Source: Modestobacter sp. L9-4
GTDB taxonomy: Bacteria > Actinomycetota > Actinomycetes > Mycobacteriales > Geodermatophilaceae
Direction of reading: 5' to 3'
Length of the DNA: 64,000 nucleotides
NCBI RefSeq assembly: GCF_019112525.1
Contig: NZ_CP077800.1
Coordinates: forward strand, 3,100,001 to 3,164,000
Below, one piece after another: positions 1-7,535 of the stretch. The notes beneath the pieces were generated by a model. The model saw only the letters and a program-made list of their open reading frames with translations, did not search any database and was not told where the DNA came from. How positions within the stretch are numbered: position 1 is the first letter of the stretch; each line of letters begins with the position of its first letter. Position numbers and translations under genes: made by a program.

Positions 1-172
1 TCTTGACGTCGGACATCGAGATGCCGCCGACGGCCGCGCCGAAGGTGCCACCGAAGACGAGGATCAGCGGCGGGATCAGGATGATCGCCATCGGGGACGA
101 GCCCTCGAGGATCATCGTGAGCAGGATGGCGCCCATCGCCACGGCGATGCCGATCAGAGTGGCCGGGTCCAT
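1..172 (-). CDS. motA: Flagellar motor stator protein MotA, N-terminal part (runs off the window)
   Basis: Only the first 57 residues are inside the window. They begin MDPATLIGIAVAMGAILL and continue through the first two hydrophobic segments, including the ILEG and PLILVFGGTFGA stretches typical of MotA/TolQ/ExbB-type stator subunits. MotA with MotB forms the proton-driven stator in the cytoplasmic membrane. The ATG at 172 lies just 3 bases after the flbD stop, so it is the last visible gene of the long leftward flagellar run; motB would be expected next. The identification rests on the N-terminus and context. Confidence 0.9.
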   Translation of the reverse strand, partial: MDPATLIGIAVAMGAILLTMILEGSSPMAIILIPPLILVFGGTFGAAVGGISMSDVK

Positions 173-175
173 GGG

Positions 176-466
176 TCAGCGCTCCTGGCGGGTCGGGAAG
201 GGGACGACGGAGGAGTCCGACGTCGCGCCGTCCGTGGTGGTCGGGACCTGCGGGCGGTGCTCGCCGCGGTCCATCGTGAAGGCCAGGGCCTGGATGCCCG
301 CCCGGTAGTGGAGGACGGAGGCGACGACCGCGTCGACGCCCTCGGTCACGACGTACTTCGTGTCGTCGAGCAGCGTGATCACCGTGTCGGGATGGCCCTC
401 CACACGCTGGATCAGCTCAGCGTTGAGCACGAAGTGCTCGCCGTTGAGGCGCGTCAGACGGATCAC
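176..466 (-). CDS. flbD: Flagellar protein FlbD
   Basis: This 96-residue protein starts VIRLTRLNGEHFVLNAELI, the hallmark of the small FlbD family found next to motA and flgE in Gram-positive flagellar operons. Its biochemical role is unclear. The family core (about 70 residues) is followed by a polar tail containing the REHRP-like and VVPFPTRQ segments. I chose the GTG at 466 because AGGAGCT lies just upstream and the family begins here; the frame stays open to 595, but that extension is low-complexity Ala/Pro/Thr. A strong hairpin separates it from flgE, so its level may be set separately from the hook genes. Confidence 0.88.
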   Translation of the reverse strand: MIRLTRLNGEHFVLNAELIQRVEGHPDTVITLLDDTKYVVTEGVDAVVASVLHYRAGIQALAFTMDRGEHRPQVPTTTDGATSDSSVVPFPTRQER

Positions 467-560
467 GGGAGAGCTCCTGGGTTCTGGGGCGGCGGCCGCC
501 GGTGCCGGCGTCGTCGCGGTCGCACTGGTGTCATCGGGAGGTCGTGCGGCGTGCTTGAGG

Positions 561-601
561 CGGGCGGTGCGGTCACCCCGGTGGGGTGACCGCACCGCCC
601 G
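561..601 (-). terminator. Strong hairpin between flgE and flbD
   Basis: A perfect 19-bp stem (561-579 with 583-601) with a 3-base GGT loop begins 10 bases after the flgE stop. There is no clear U tract, as is common in high-GC actinobacteria. It could end hook-gene transcripts or stabilise their 3' end. Confidence 0.75.
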
Positions 602-610
602 GCCCGGTCA

Positions 611-1900
611 TCAGCGCTTGAGCTGGACCAGGTCCTGCAGGATCTCGTCGGAGGTCGTGATCACGCGGCTGTTCGCCTGGAAGCCGCGCTGGGCGACGAT
701 CAGGCCGGTGAACTCCTCGGCCAGGTCGACGTTGGACATCTCCAGCGCGCCGGCCGTGAGGCTGCCGCGGCCGCCCGTGCCGGCCTGCCCGATCAGCGGG
801 TTGCCGGAGTTGCCGGCCGCCCGGTAGGAGCTGTTGCCGGCCTTCTCCAGGCCACCGGGGTTGGTGAAGGTGGCCAGCGCGAGCTTGCCGATCGGCTGCT
901 TGAGGCCGTTGGAGTACGTGCCCACGATGGTGCCGTCGCCGCTGAGCGAGTAGCCCTGGAGCACGCCCATGGCGGAGCCGCCCTGCGCGGTGCCCTTGGC
1001 GGCGGCGTCGCTCTTGCCGCCGTACTGCGTCAGCGCGGACAGGTCGACGGCCACCGGCTTGGTCCAGGCGGCGAAGTTCGCGGTCTGCGCGGGCAGGGTG
1101 TACGTGGCCGGCGTGGGGGCGGCGAGCGTCCCGGCCGGGAGGTTCTTGGTGGGGTCGGCCGGGTCCGGGAACGCGGCGCTGCCGTCGGAGAACTGCAGGG
1201 TGACGGCGCCCAGCTGGGGGGTCGTGGCGGTCGGGTCGGTGAAGGTGACCTGCCACTGGTTGGGGTTCGCCGTCTTCTGCATCGTCACGCTGACCGCGTG
1301 GGCGTTGCCCAGGTCGTCGTACATCGTGATCTGCGAGGTCACGGGGGTGTCGGCGGCGATCGCGCTGGCCGACAGGTTGCCGCTGATCGCCGAGCCGGTG
1401 GTGGCCACCGGGGCGAGCACCTGGCCCGTGGGGATCCGCAGGTCCTCGATCTCGGCGTTGGCGTTGATGACGCCGTTGGCGTTGGCCAGCCAGCCCTGCA
1501 GCTTGGCGCCGTCGGGGGTGACCAGGTTGCCCACGCCGTCGGTGTCGAAGGACCCGGCGCGGGTGTAGAGGTTCTCGGTGCCCTGCTTGGTGACGAAGAA
1601 GCCGTCGCCGCTGATCATGAAGTCGCTGGCGCGGCCGGTGTTCTGGGTGGAGCCCTGGCCGAAGTTGGTGGTGATGCCGGCGACCTTGACCCCCAGGCCG
1701 ACCTGCGCGGGGTTGGTGCCCGCGGTCTCGCCGTTGGGGGAGGAGCCGTTGCGCAGCACCTGGGACAGCGTGTCCTCGAAGACGGTGGTGCTGCTCTTGA
1801 AGCCCACGGTGTTGACGTTGGCGATGTTGTTGCCCGCGACGTCGAGCTTCGTCTGGTGGGCCTTGAGGCCGGAGATGGCCGAGAACATGGAACGCAGCAT
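611..1900 (-). CDS. flgE: Flagellar hook protein FlgE
   Basis: This 429-residue protein builds the hook joining rod to filament. The N-terminus MLRSMFSAISGLKAHQTKLD, followed by VAGNNIANVNTVGFKSS, is the flagellar basal-body/hook rod motif. The C-terminus has the matching FlgE/FlgG-type signature: SNVDLAEEFTGLIVAQRGFQANSRVI and DEILQDLVQLKR. The middle holds the hook-surface domain. It lies after flgD, as usual for FlgD-capped hook assembly, and a strong hairpin follows its stop. The ATG start has GGAG-type ribosome binding sequence (top-strand GGGGAGGACTCCTC) and matches the family start exactly. Confidence 0.96.
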   Translation of the reverse strand: MLRSMFSAISGLKAHQTKLDVAGNNIANVNTVGFKSSTTVFEDTLSQVLRNGSSPNGETAGTNPAQVGLGVKVAGITTNFGQGSTQNTGRASDFMISGDGFFVTKQGTENLYTRAGSFDTDGVGNLVTPDGAKLQGWLANANGVINANAEIEDLRIPTGQVLAPVATTGSAISGNLSASAIAADTPVTSQITMYDDLGNAHAVSVTMQKTANPNQWQVTFTDPTATTPQLGAVTLQFSDGSAAFPDPADPTKNLPAGTLAAPTPATYTLPAQTANFAAWTKPVAVDLSALTQYGGKSDAAAKGTAQGGSAMGVLQGYSLSGDGTIVGTYSNGLKQPIGKLALATFTNPGGLEKAGNSSYRAAGNSGNPLIGQAGTGGRGSLTAGALEMSNVDLAEEFTGLIVAQRGFQANSRVITTSDEILQDLVQLKR

Positions 1901-1957
1901 GGGGAGGACTCCTCGCGATCGGTGATCGGTGTGGTGCGCGTGCGGACGGCGCCGGGA

Positions 1958-2446
1958 TCAGCTGGTGGGCGGCGTGGTGCTGGTCGGCGGCGTGCTCGCC
2001 GGGGTGCTGGTCGTGGGGGTGTCGACCTCGGGGACGGTGATCTCGGTGATCCGGCCCAGCGGGACGGCCTTGTCCCCGACGATCGCGCGGGGTTCCGAGC
2101 CCGCGGACACGAGGACCGAGGACACCGCGCCGGTGACGGTCACCCCGGTGTCGTCGGTGTAGGCGACGTGCTTGCCGACCAGGGCGCCGGCGCTCAGCGA
2201 CCGCTGCAGGGTGAGCAGTTCGGCGTTCTGCGAGGCGATCTCCTCGAGCTTCTCCACCTGGGTGAAGGTCGCGGTCTGCGCCATGAACTCGCTGCTGCTG
2301 GTCGGGTTGCTGGGGTCCTGGTACTTCATCTGCGCGACCAGGAGCTTGAGGAAGGTGTCCTTGCCCATCTGGTCGGCGCGGTCGGTGGTGGAGCTGGCGT
2401 CCTGGGTGGGCTGACCGACGGTGCCGATCGGCGGGATGGTGGTCAT
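1958..2446 (-). CDS. flgD: Flagellar hook-capping scaffold FlgD
   Basis: This 162-residue protein has the FlgD core: MGKDTFLKLLVAQMKYQDP, then EFMAQTATFTQVEKLEEI, in the first 90 residues. FlgD caps the growing hook and helps FlgE subunits polymerise outside the cell. It is short: the usual C-terminal Ig-like/Tudor part is reduced to a small domain (GALVGKHVAYTDDTG...) followed by a Thr/Pro-rich tail. It lies between fliK and flgE, an order seen in many Gram-positive flagellar operons, and shares their strand with short spacing. Confidence 0.93.
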   Translation of the reverse strand: MTTIPPIGTVGQPTQDASSTTDRADQMGKDTFLKLLVAQMKYQDPSNPTSSSEFMAQTATFTQVEKLEEIASQNAELLTLQRSLSAGALVGKHVAYTDDTGVTVTGAVSSVLVSAGSEPRAIVGDKAVPLGRITEITVPEVDTPTTSTPASTPPTSTTPPTS

Positions 2447-2461
2447 CGAGCGTCCTCCTGG

Positions 2462-3889
2462 TCAGACGCGGACGTCCACGCCGGAGGACGTGGACCTGTC
2501 GGTGGTCGGGGTGCCGGCAGCCAGCGGCTCGGGGGCAGCGCCCCACGCCCGCCCGCGGGGTGTCTGCTGGCCGGGCTGTCCGGTGCTGCCCTGCTGCCCG
2601 GCGCGGGCGTCCAGCAGCTGCTGCTGTGCCGAGCGCGAGCCGGGGCCGGAGTCGCCCGTGCCGGTGCCGACCTCCAGGGAGCTGAGCGAGAGCCCGGCTC
2701 CCTCGAGGTCGCGTCGCAGGTCGGGCAGCGCGTCGAGCAGGGCGTGCCGGCCGGCCTCGTGGGCGCCGTGCAGCTTCAGGTCCAGCGTGCCGCCGGAGAC
2801 GGTCACCGCGATGGTCACCTGGCCGAGGTCGTCGGGGGTGACGACGAGGGTCATCGTCTGGCTGCCGTCGGGGGCGTTGCGCAGCACGGCCAGGTGCTGG
2901 CCCAGCTGCTGGGCGACCGGCGGCGGGGGCGCGGCCGGGGCTGCGGGGGTGGGGGTGGGGGTGGGGGTGACGACGGCGGTCGAGGTCGTCACCGTGCTGC
3001 CGCCGAGCGTGAACACCGGCTCGGTGTCGGCCGGTGCGTCGGCGGCGGGCAGGGCCGGTGCGGCCGGCTGGTCCGACGAGGTGTCGGAGCTGTCCGCGGA
3101 GGTGCCCGCCCAGCCGGGGGGCGGGATCAGCACGGGCGGCGGGTCGGCGGCGGGTGCCCCCGGCCCGGGCGTAGGGCCCGGGGCCGGGGCGGCGTCCAGG
3201 ACGACGGTGAGGGCTGCGGTGTCCGTCGACGTGGCCGGGGAGCCCGTGCCGTCCGTCCCCGGGGCGGTCGCCGGCTGCTGCCCGGACGACGCCGGGTCGG
3301 GCAGCGGGACGGCGGGCAGCGGGACGGCGGCGGCCGGCAGCCCGGGGACTGCGGCGGGTGCGACCGGGGCAGTGGCGTCCGGGACGGTGGCGCCCGGGAC
3401 CGTGGCGCCGAGGAGCGTGGCGCCCGGGACGGTGGTGCCCGGGACGGCGGTGGTGCCGGTGACGGCGGCCGGGTCGGCGGGGACGTCCCCGGTCGGTGCG
3501 GTGACGACCGGGGTGGCGGCGGCCAGCAGCGCCCACAGGCCCGGGGCCAGCGGCACCGGGACCGGAGCGGTCGGGTCGGCCGCCGTGCCGGCAGCGGTCG
3601 CCGGGTCGGTGGGCCGGTCCGCGTCCGGGGCGTCCGGGTCCGGCGCGTCCTCGGCGGTCGTGCTCTTCGTCCCCGTGTCCGCAGCGCTGGTCCGCAGGCG
3701 GCCGTCGCGGGACCCCCGCCCGACGGCGTCGTCGGCGGGGGAGTCGCGCGGGGTGTCGCGGGTGCCCTGCAGGGCGTCGCCCAGGGCGTCGGCGAAGGCC
3801 GGCCCGCCGGGGGTGGAGGCGGGGCCGGCCGGGCGCGTGCCGGCGCGGGAGACCGCGGGCATCGACGGCAGGACGGAGGGAGCGGTCAT
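2462..3889 (-). CDS. fliK: Flagellar hook-length control protein FliK
   Basis: This protein is 475 residues long. The first 300 or so are low-complexity Ala/Pro/Thr, including VPGAT-like pentapeptide repeats and a TPTPTP run. The C-terminal 130 hold the recognisable FliK domain (LRNAPDGSQTMTLVVTPDDL, GQVTIAVTVSGGTLDLKLH). FliK measures hook length and switches the export apparatus from hook to filament substrates. The ATG at 3889 overlaps the upstream hydrolase stop by 4 bases (ATGA), which fixes the start and suggests translational coupling. The variable, disordered N-terminus is normal for a ruler protein. Confidence 0.88.
   Translation of the reverse strand: MTAPSVLPSMPAVSRAGTRPAGPASTPGGPAFADALGDALQGTRDTPRDSPADDAVGRGSRDGRLRTSAADTGTKSTTAEDAPDPDAPDADRPTDPATAAGTAADPTAPVPVPLAPGLWALLAAATPVVTAPTGDVPADPAAVTGTTAVPGTTVPGATLLGATVPGATVPDATAPVAPAAVPGLPAAAVPLPAVPLPDPASSGQQPATAPGTDGTGSPATSTDTAALTVVLDAAPAPGPTPGPGAPAADPPPVLIPPPGWAGTSADSSDTSSDQPAAPALPAADAPADTEPVFTLGGSTVTTSTAVVTPTPTPTPAAPAAPPPPVAQQLGQHLAVLRNAPDGSQTMTLVVTPDDLGQVTIAVTVSGGTLDLKLHGAHEAGRHALLDALPDLRRDLEGAGLSLSSLEVGTGTGDSGPGSRSAQQQLLDARAGQQGSTGQPGQQTPRGRAWGAAPEPLAAGTPTTDRSTSSGVDVRV
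2945..2967 (+). repeat. TGGGGG tandem repeat, G-quadruplex-like, inside fliK
   Basis: Four runs of five G separated by single T bases lie on the plus strand, the non-template... complementary strand of fliK mRNA. They encode the TPTPTPTP stretch of FliK. The pattern fits a classic intramolecular G-quadruplex and is also a likely site of repeat-length change (each unit is 6 bases, so the frame is kept). Confidence 0.6.
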
Positions 3890-4866
3890 GACCAGGCCTC
3901 CGCGGCGCTCGTGACCTTGCGGACGTAGGAGGGGGTCTCGCCGTTGGCCGGCACGCCACCGGCGCGCTGCACCGCGCCGGGTCCGGCGTTGTAGGCGGCG
4001 AGCGCGAGCTCGGTCGAGCCGAACTGGCTCGTGAGACTGCTGAGGTAGCGGGCCGCGCCGTCCACGGACGATGCCGGGTCGGTGGGGTCGACGCCCAGGC
4101 TCTTCGCGGTGGCCGGCATGAACTGCATCAGGCCGGTCGCGCCGGCCGGGGAGACCGCCGAGCTGTCGAAGCCCGACTCGGTCTTCGCCATCGCCGCCAG
4201 CAGCGCGGGGGAGACCCCGTACTTGGCTCCCGCCTGGGTGAAGAGGTCGGCGTAGGGCACGCCGCCGAGCGAGCCGCCGCCGGTCGCCGCAGTGGTCGCG
4301 GCGCCCGTGCCGTCGGGCAGCACGCGGCGGATGAGGGTGGGGCTGCCGACGTCCTGCACCTTGACAACCTCGCCCTCCTGGGGCGCGGCGATCATCTTGC
4401 CGCCGCCGACGTAGATGCCGACGTGGTCGATCCCGGAGCGGGACGAGGAGTTGTCGAAGAAGACCAGGTCGCCGGGCCGGGCCTCGGCCAGCGAGGCCAC
4501 GGGACGGCCGGCGGTGGCCTGCTGGGCGGCGGTGCGCGGCAGGTCGACGCCCAGGTCGGCGTAGACGCGTTGGGTCAGCCCGGAGCAGTCCAGGCCGGAG
4601 GCGTCGGTGCCGCCCCACTTGTACGGGACGCCGAGGTACTTCGTCGCCGCGCCCACGACCTCCGCGCCGGTGCCGGTGGCCGCGGAGCCGGTGGCCGCGG
4701 TGGCGGTGGCGGTGGCCGTGCCCGTGGCGGTGGCGGTGGTGCTGCCGGTGAGCCCGGCCGCGGACGCGGCGCTGGCCCACGAGGAGCGGGTGGCCGCGGG
4801 CGCCGGCGGGAGGAAGCGGGCGTGGATCTGGCTGATCCGGGTCTGCACCGCGGCTAGTCCGTCCAC
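3886..4866 (-). CDS. Flagellar-operon wall hydrolase: NlpC/P60 endopeptidase fused to lytic transglycosylase
   Basis: This 326-residue protein sits where FlgJ-like muramidases act in other systems, between fliJ and fliK. A TA-rich linker (about 35-65) is followed by an NlpC/P60 domain (about 65-190: YKWGGTDASGLDCSGLTQ with the catalytic Cys, and IDHVGIYVGGG with the His). A soluble lytic transglycosylase domain follows (about 210-326: KTESGFDSSAVSPAGATGLM with the catalytic Glu, and LALAAYNAGPG). The two domains cut stem peptides and glycan strands. The likely job is opening peptidoglycan for the rod. No clear signal peptide is seen, so export may use the flagellar apparatus. GTG at 4866 has GGGAGAGGA upstream and overlaps fliJ by 13 bases. 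Confidence 0.88.
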   Translation of the reverse strand: MDGLAAVQTRISQIHARFLPPAPAATRSSWASAASAAGLTGSTTATATGTATATATAATGSAATGTGAEVVGAATKYLGVPYKWGGTDASGLDCSGLTQRVYADLGVDLPRTAAQQATAGRPVASLAEARPGDLVFFDNSSSRSGIDHVGIYVGGGKMIAAPQEGEVVKVQDVGSPTLIRRVLPDGTGAATTAATGGGSLGGVPYADLFTQAGAKYGVSPALLAAMAKTESGFDSSAVSPAGATGLMQFMPATAKSLGVDPTDPASSVDGAARYLSSLTSQFGSTELALAAYNAGPGAVQRAGGVPANGETPSYVRKVTSAAEAWS

Positions 4867-5306
4867 GTCGTGTCCTCTCCCTTCGTCCTGGTGCTGTACG
4901 CGCCGGTGACCAGGTCGTCGATCGCCCGGGCCTCGGCCGCGTCGGCGGCTGTCTGCAGTGCGGACACGTGGCGCTCCCGGAGGCGTTCCAGGCCCTTGGT
5001 GCGCTGCGCGGCGGCTGTCCACCGCGCCCGAACCAGCTCTGCCTGTTCCGCCCGGGCGAGCGCGAGTGCCCGTGCAGCAGAGACATCGGCAGCCGCAGCG
5101 GCCGACGCGACCATCGCGGCGATGAACGCACCACCGGAGACGTGCGCGGGCAGCGAGCGGTCGGTGAGCGCGAGGGCGTCACGCTCGGCCCGTTCGGCCG
5201 CCTCGGCCGCCTCCCGGGCCGCCTGCGCCGACGCCAGGGCCGCGGCCTTCTCCTCGGTGCGGCGCAGCCGGAGGACCGGCTCGAGCCGGAAGGCCGGCTG
5301 CTTCAC
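4854..5306 (-). CDS. fliJ: Flagellar export chaperone FliJ
   Basis: This 150-residue protein is almost entirely Ala/Glu/Arg-rich helix, as expected for the FliJ antiparallel coiled coil. The N-terminus FRLEPVLRLRRTEEKAAAL matches FliJ proteins closely. FliJ links the FliI-FliH ATPase complex to the export gate FlhA. It directly follows fliI (40-base gap) and overlaps the next gene. I chose GTG at 5306 because FliJ proteins start a few residues before the FRLEPVL motif; longer in-frame versions run into fliI. Confidence 0.85.
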   Translation of the reverse strand: MKQPAFRLEPVLRLRRTEEKAAALASAQAAREAAEAAERAERDALALTDRSLPAHVSGGAFIAAMVASAAAAADVSAARALALARAEQAELVRARWTAAAQRTKGLERLRERHVSALQTAADAAEARAIDDLVTGAYSTRTKGEDTTWTD

Positions 5307-5346
5307 GGTGCACCGCCGAGGTCGCCGGTGGTCCCGCGACCGGGGC

Positions 5347-6654
5347 TCATGCGGAGGTGGCGATGGCGTGCAGTCGGGCGAACGCCTCCGGCGGCGGGGT
5401 GGCGTCCTCGACCGTCTGGCGCAGGAAGGCGTCGATGGCCGGCACCAGCCGGCGGGCGCGGTCCACGAGCGGGTCGGTGCCGGTCTGGTAGGCACCGATC
5501 TCGATGAGCTCGCGCACGTCGCGCAGCGCGGCCATCATCCGGCGCACCTCCCGGGCGTCGGTCATCTGCGCGCCCGGCACGATCGTGGTGGCCACGCGGC
5601 TGATCGACTCCAGGACGTCGATGGCCGGGAAGTGCCCCTGGGTGGCGAGCTTGCGGGTGAGCACCACGTGCCCGTCCAGGATCGACCGGGCGGTGTCGGC
5701 GATCGGCTCGTTGTGGTCGTCGCCCTCCACCAGCACGGTGTAGAGCCCGGTGATGGAGCCGGTGGTCGACGTCCCGGCCTTCTCCAACAGCTTGGGCATC
5801 ATCGCGAAGACGCTCGGCGGGTAGCCGCGGGTGGCCGGCGGCTCGCCCGCGGACAGGCCGACCTCGCGCTGGGCCATGGCGGTGCGGGTGATCGAGTCCA
5901 TCATCAGCAGGACGTCGCGGCCCTGGTCGCGGAAGCCCTCGGCGATCCGGGTGGCCACGAACGCGGCCTTGAGCCGCACCAGCGGCGGCTCGTCGGAGGT
6001 GGCGACGACGACGACGGTGCGCGCCATGCCCTCCGGGCCGAGGTCCTCCTCGAGGAACTCCCGGACCTCGCGACCACGCTCGCCGATCAGCCCGATGACC
6101 CGGATGTCGGCGTCGGTGCCGCGGGTGATCTGGCTCATCAGGGTCGACTTGCCCACGCCGGAGCCGGCGAAGATGCCCAGCCGCTGGCCCTTGCCGATGG
6201 GCACCAGGGTGTCCAGCGCGCGGACGCCGGTGGCCAGCTGCCGGTCGACCCGGGCGCGGGTGAGCGCGTTCGGCGTCTCGCTGGTGAGGTCGACGAAGCG
6301 GGTGCTGCCGCCCAGCGGCGGGCCGCCGTCCATCGGCCGGCCGAGACCGTCGAGGACCCGGCCGAGCAGCTGTTCCCCGACGGGCACCTGCAGCGGCATG
6401 CCGGTGGCGCGGACCCGCGTGCCGGAGCGCACCCCGGACAGGTCGCCCAGCGGCATGCAGGTCAGCCGGTCCTGGGCGACCGCGACGACCTCGGCGAGCA
6501 GGGGGCGGGGCGTGGTGGCGACCTGGACGAGGTCGCCGACCGCGGCCGAGACACCCTCGACGGTGAGGGTGAGCCCCATCGCGCCGGTGACCGTCCCGGT
6601 GACCTGCGGCCGGGCTGCGGCGCGGGCGCGCTCGAGCACCTCGGCGGCGCTCAC
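5347..6654 (-). CDS. fliI: Flagellar type III export ATPase FliI
   Basis: This 435-residue protein is an F1-beta-like ATPase that powers and unfolds export substrates. It shows the Walker A loop GIFAGSGVGKSTLMSQI (about 165), the FliI/YscN signature VIGLIGERGREVREF, and a Walker B-type LLMMDSITR segment. The length matches the family. GTG at 6654 overlaps the fliH stop by 4 bases (GTGA). A longer in-frame extension exists, but it would cover most of the fliH 3' end and is not conserved. Confidence 0.96.
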   Translation of the reverse strand: MSAAEVLERARAAARPQVTGTVTGAMGLTLTVEGVSAAVGDLVQVATTPRPLLAEVVAVAQDRLTCMPLGDLSGVRSGTRVRATGMPLQVPVGEQLLGRVLDGLGRPMDGGPPLGGSTRFVDLTSETPNALTRARVDRQLATGVRALDTLVPIGKGQRLGIFAGSGVGKSTLMSQITRGTDADIRVIGLIGERGREVREFLEEDLGPEGMARTVVVVATSDEPPLVRLKAAFVATRIAEGFRDQGRDVLLMMDSITRTAMAQREVGLSAGEPPATRGYPPSVFAMMPKLLEKAGTSTTGSITGLYTVLVEGDDHNEPIADTARSILDGHVVLTRKLATQGHFPAIDVLESISRVATTIVPGAQMTDAREVRRMMAALRDVRELIEIGAYQTGTDPLVDRARRLVPAIDAFLRQTVEDATPPPEAFARLHAIATSA

Positions 6655-7535
6655 GGGAGGAGCACCTCGCGGACGCGCTGCAGGGCCGCCGACAGCTGTG
6701 CGTCGACCCGGACGGTGCCGGCCTCGGCCAGCGCGCCGGCGCGCTCGACGTCGGCGTCCCCGACGACGGTGACCGACCCCGGCAGCCCGGCGAGAGCGTC
6801 GGCGGGCACCTCGGCGAGGTCGTCGGGGTGCAGCCGCACCCGCACGGGCACGTCGGTCGGGCACAGGGTGAGGGCGCGACGGACGGCGTCCATGCCGGCG
6901 CTGTCGGCGAGGGTGACCTCGCGGCCGAGCAGGTCGCCGACCAGCAGCACGACCATGTCCAGCACGTCCTCGCGCAGCGCGTCCATCACCGGCTCGGCGG
7001 TGGCGTCCAGGCGGTCGACCGCCGCACCCAGGGCCGCGGTGGCCGAGGCCAGCCGGCGCTCCCACCGGGCCTGCACCTCGGCCAGCCGCTCCTCGGCGGC
7101 CTGCTCGGCGGCGCGGACGACCCGCTCGGAGGCGACCAGGCCCTCAGCGTGCCCGGCGGCCCAGCCGGCACGGCGGGCCTCCTCGCGCAGCACGGCCAGC
7201 TGCTCGGCGTAGACCTCGCCGAGCCGGAGCCCGACGCGGGTGGTGGAGGCGGCGTCGGCGCGGGCGGCGGACCCGTCGGGCACCGGTGCGACCCGGATCG
7301 GGGACGTCGCCGGGCCCGCCGCGGCCGGGGGAGCGGTCACCGGTGCGGCGGGCGCCTCGCTGCGGGGGACCGGGACGGGCTCGGTGACCGCGGGCACCGG
7401 TGCCGCGCCGTCCGTGGCCGCGCGGGGTCCGGTCCGGCGTCCCCACGTGGGCGCACCCTGCCCGGCCCGCTGGTACGGCACGGCGTCGGCGGCCGATGCC
7501 CCGCGCAGGAGCAACGTCTCACGCGACGAAGTCAT
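6651..7535 (-). CDS. fliH: Flagellar assembly protein FliH (regulator of FliI)
   Basis: This 294-residue protein has a disordered Pro/Ala N-terminus (about 1-110). A long helical stretch follows (VYAEQLAVLREEARRAGWAAG, then a GxxxG-like GHAEGL). The C-terminal domain resembles the FliH/V-ATPase E-subunit fold (LVGDLLGREVTLADSA, VRLHPDDLAEVP). FliH holds FliI and docks it at the C ring. The ATG at 7535 overlaps the end of fliG by 17 bases; a GTG at 7547 would add four residues and is an alternative. It lies between fliG and fliI, the normal position. Confidence 0.88.
   Translation of the reverse strand: MTSSRETLLLRGASAADAVPYQRAGQGAPTWGRRTGPRAATDGAAPVPAVTEPVPVPRSEAPAAPVTAPPAAAGPATSPIRVAPVPDGSAARADAASTTRVGLRLGEVYAEQLAVLREEARRAGWAAGHAEGLVASERVVRAAEQAAEERLAEVQARWERRLASATAALGAAVDRLDATAEPVMDALREDVLDMVVLLVGDLLGREVTLADSAGMDAVRRALTLCPTDVPVRVRLHPDDLAEVPADALAGLPGSVTVVGDADVERAGALAEAGTVRVDAQLSAALQRVREVLLP

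Noticed and set aside
573-3959. Very long open frames (such as a 1128-codon one) overlapping flgE, flgD and fliK in other frames
   Set aside because: Arg/Pro/Gly-rich translations with no motif. In DNA this GC-rich, stop codons are scarce, and these shadow real genes with clear domains.
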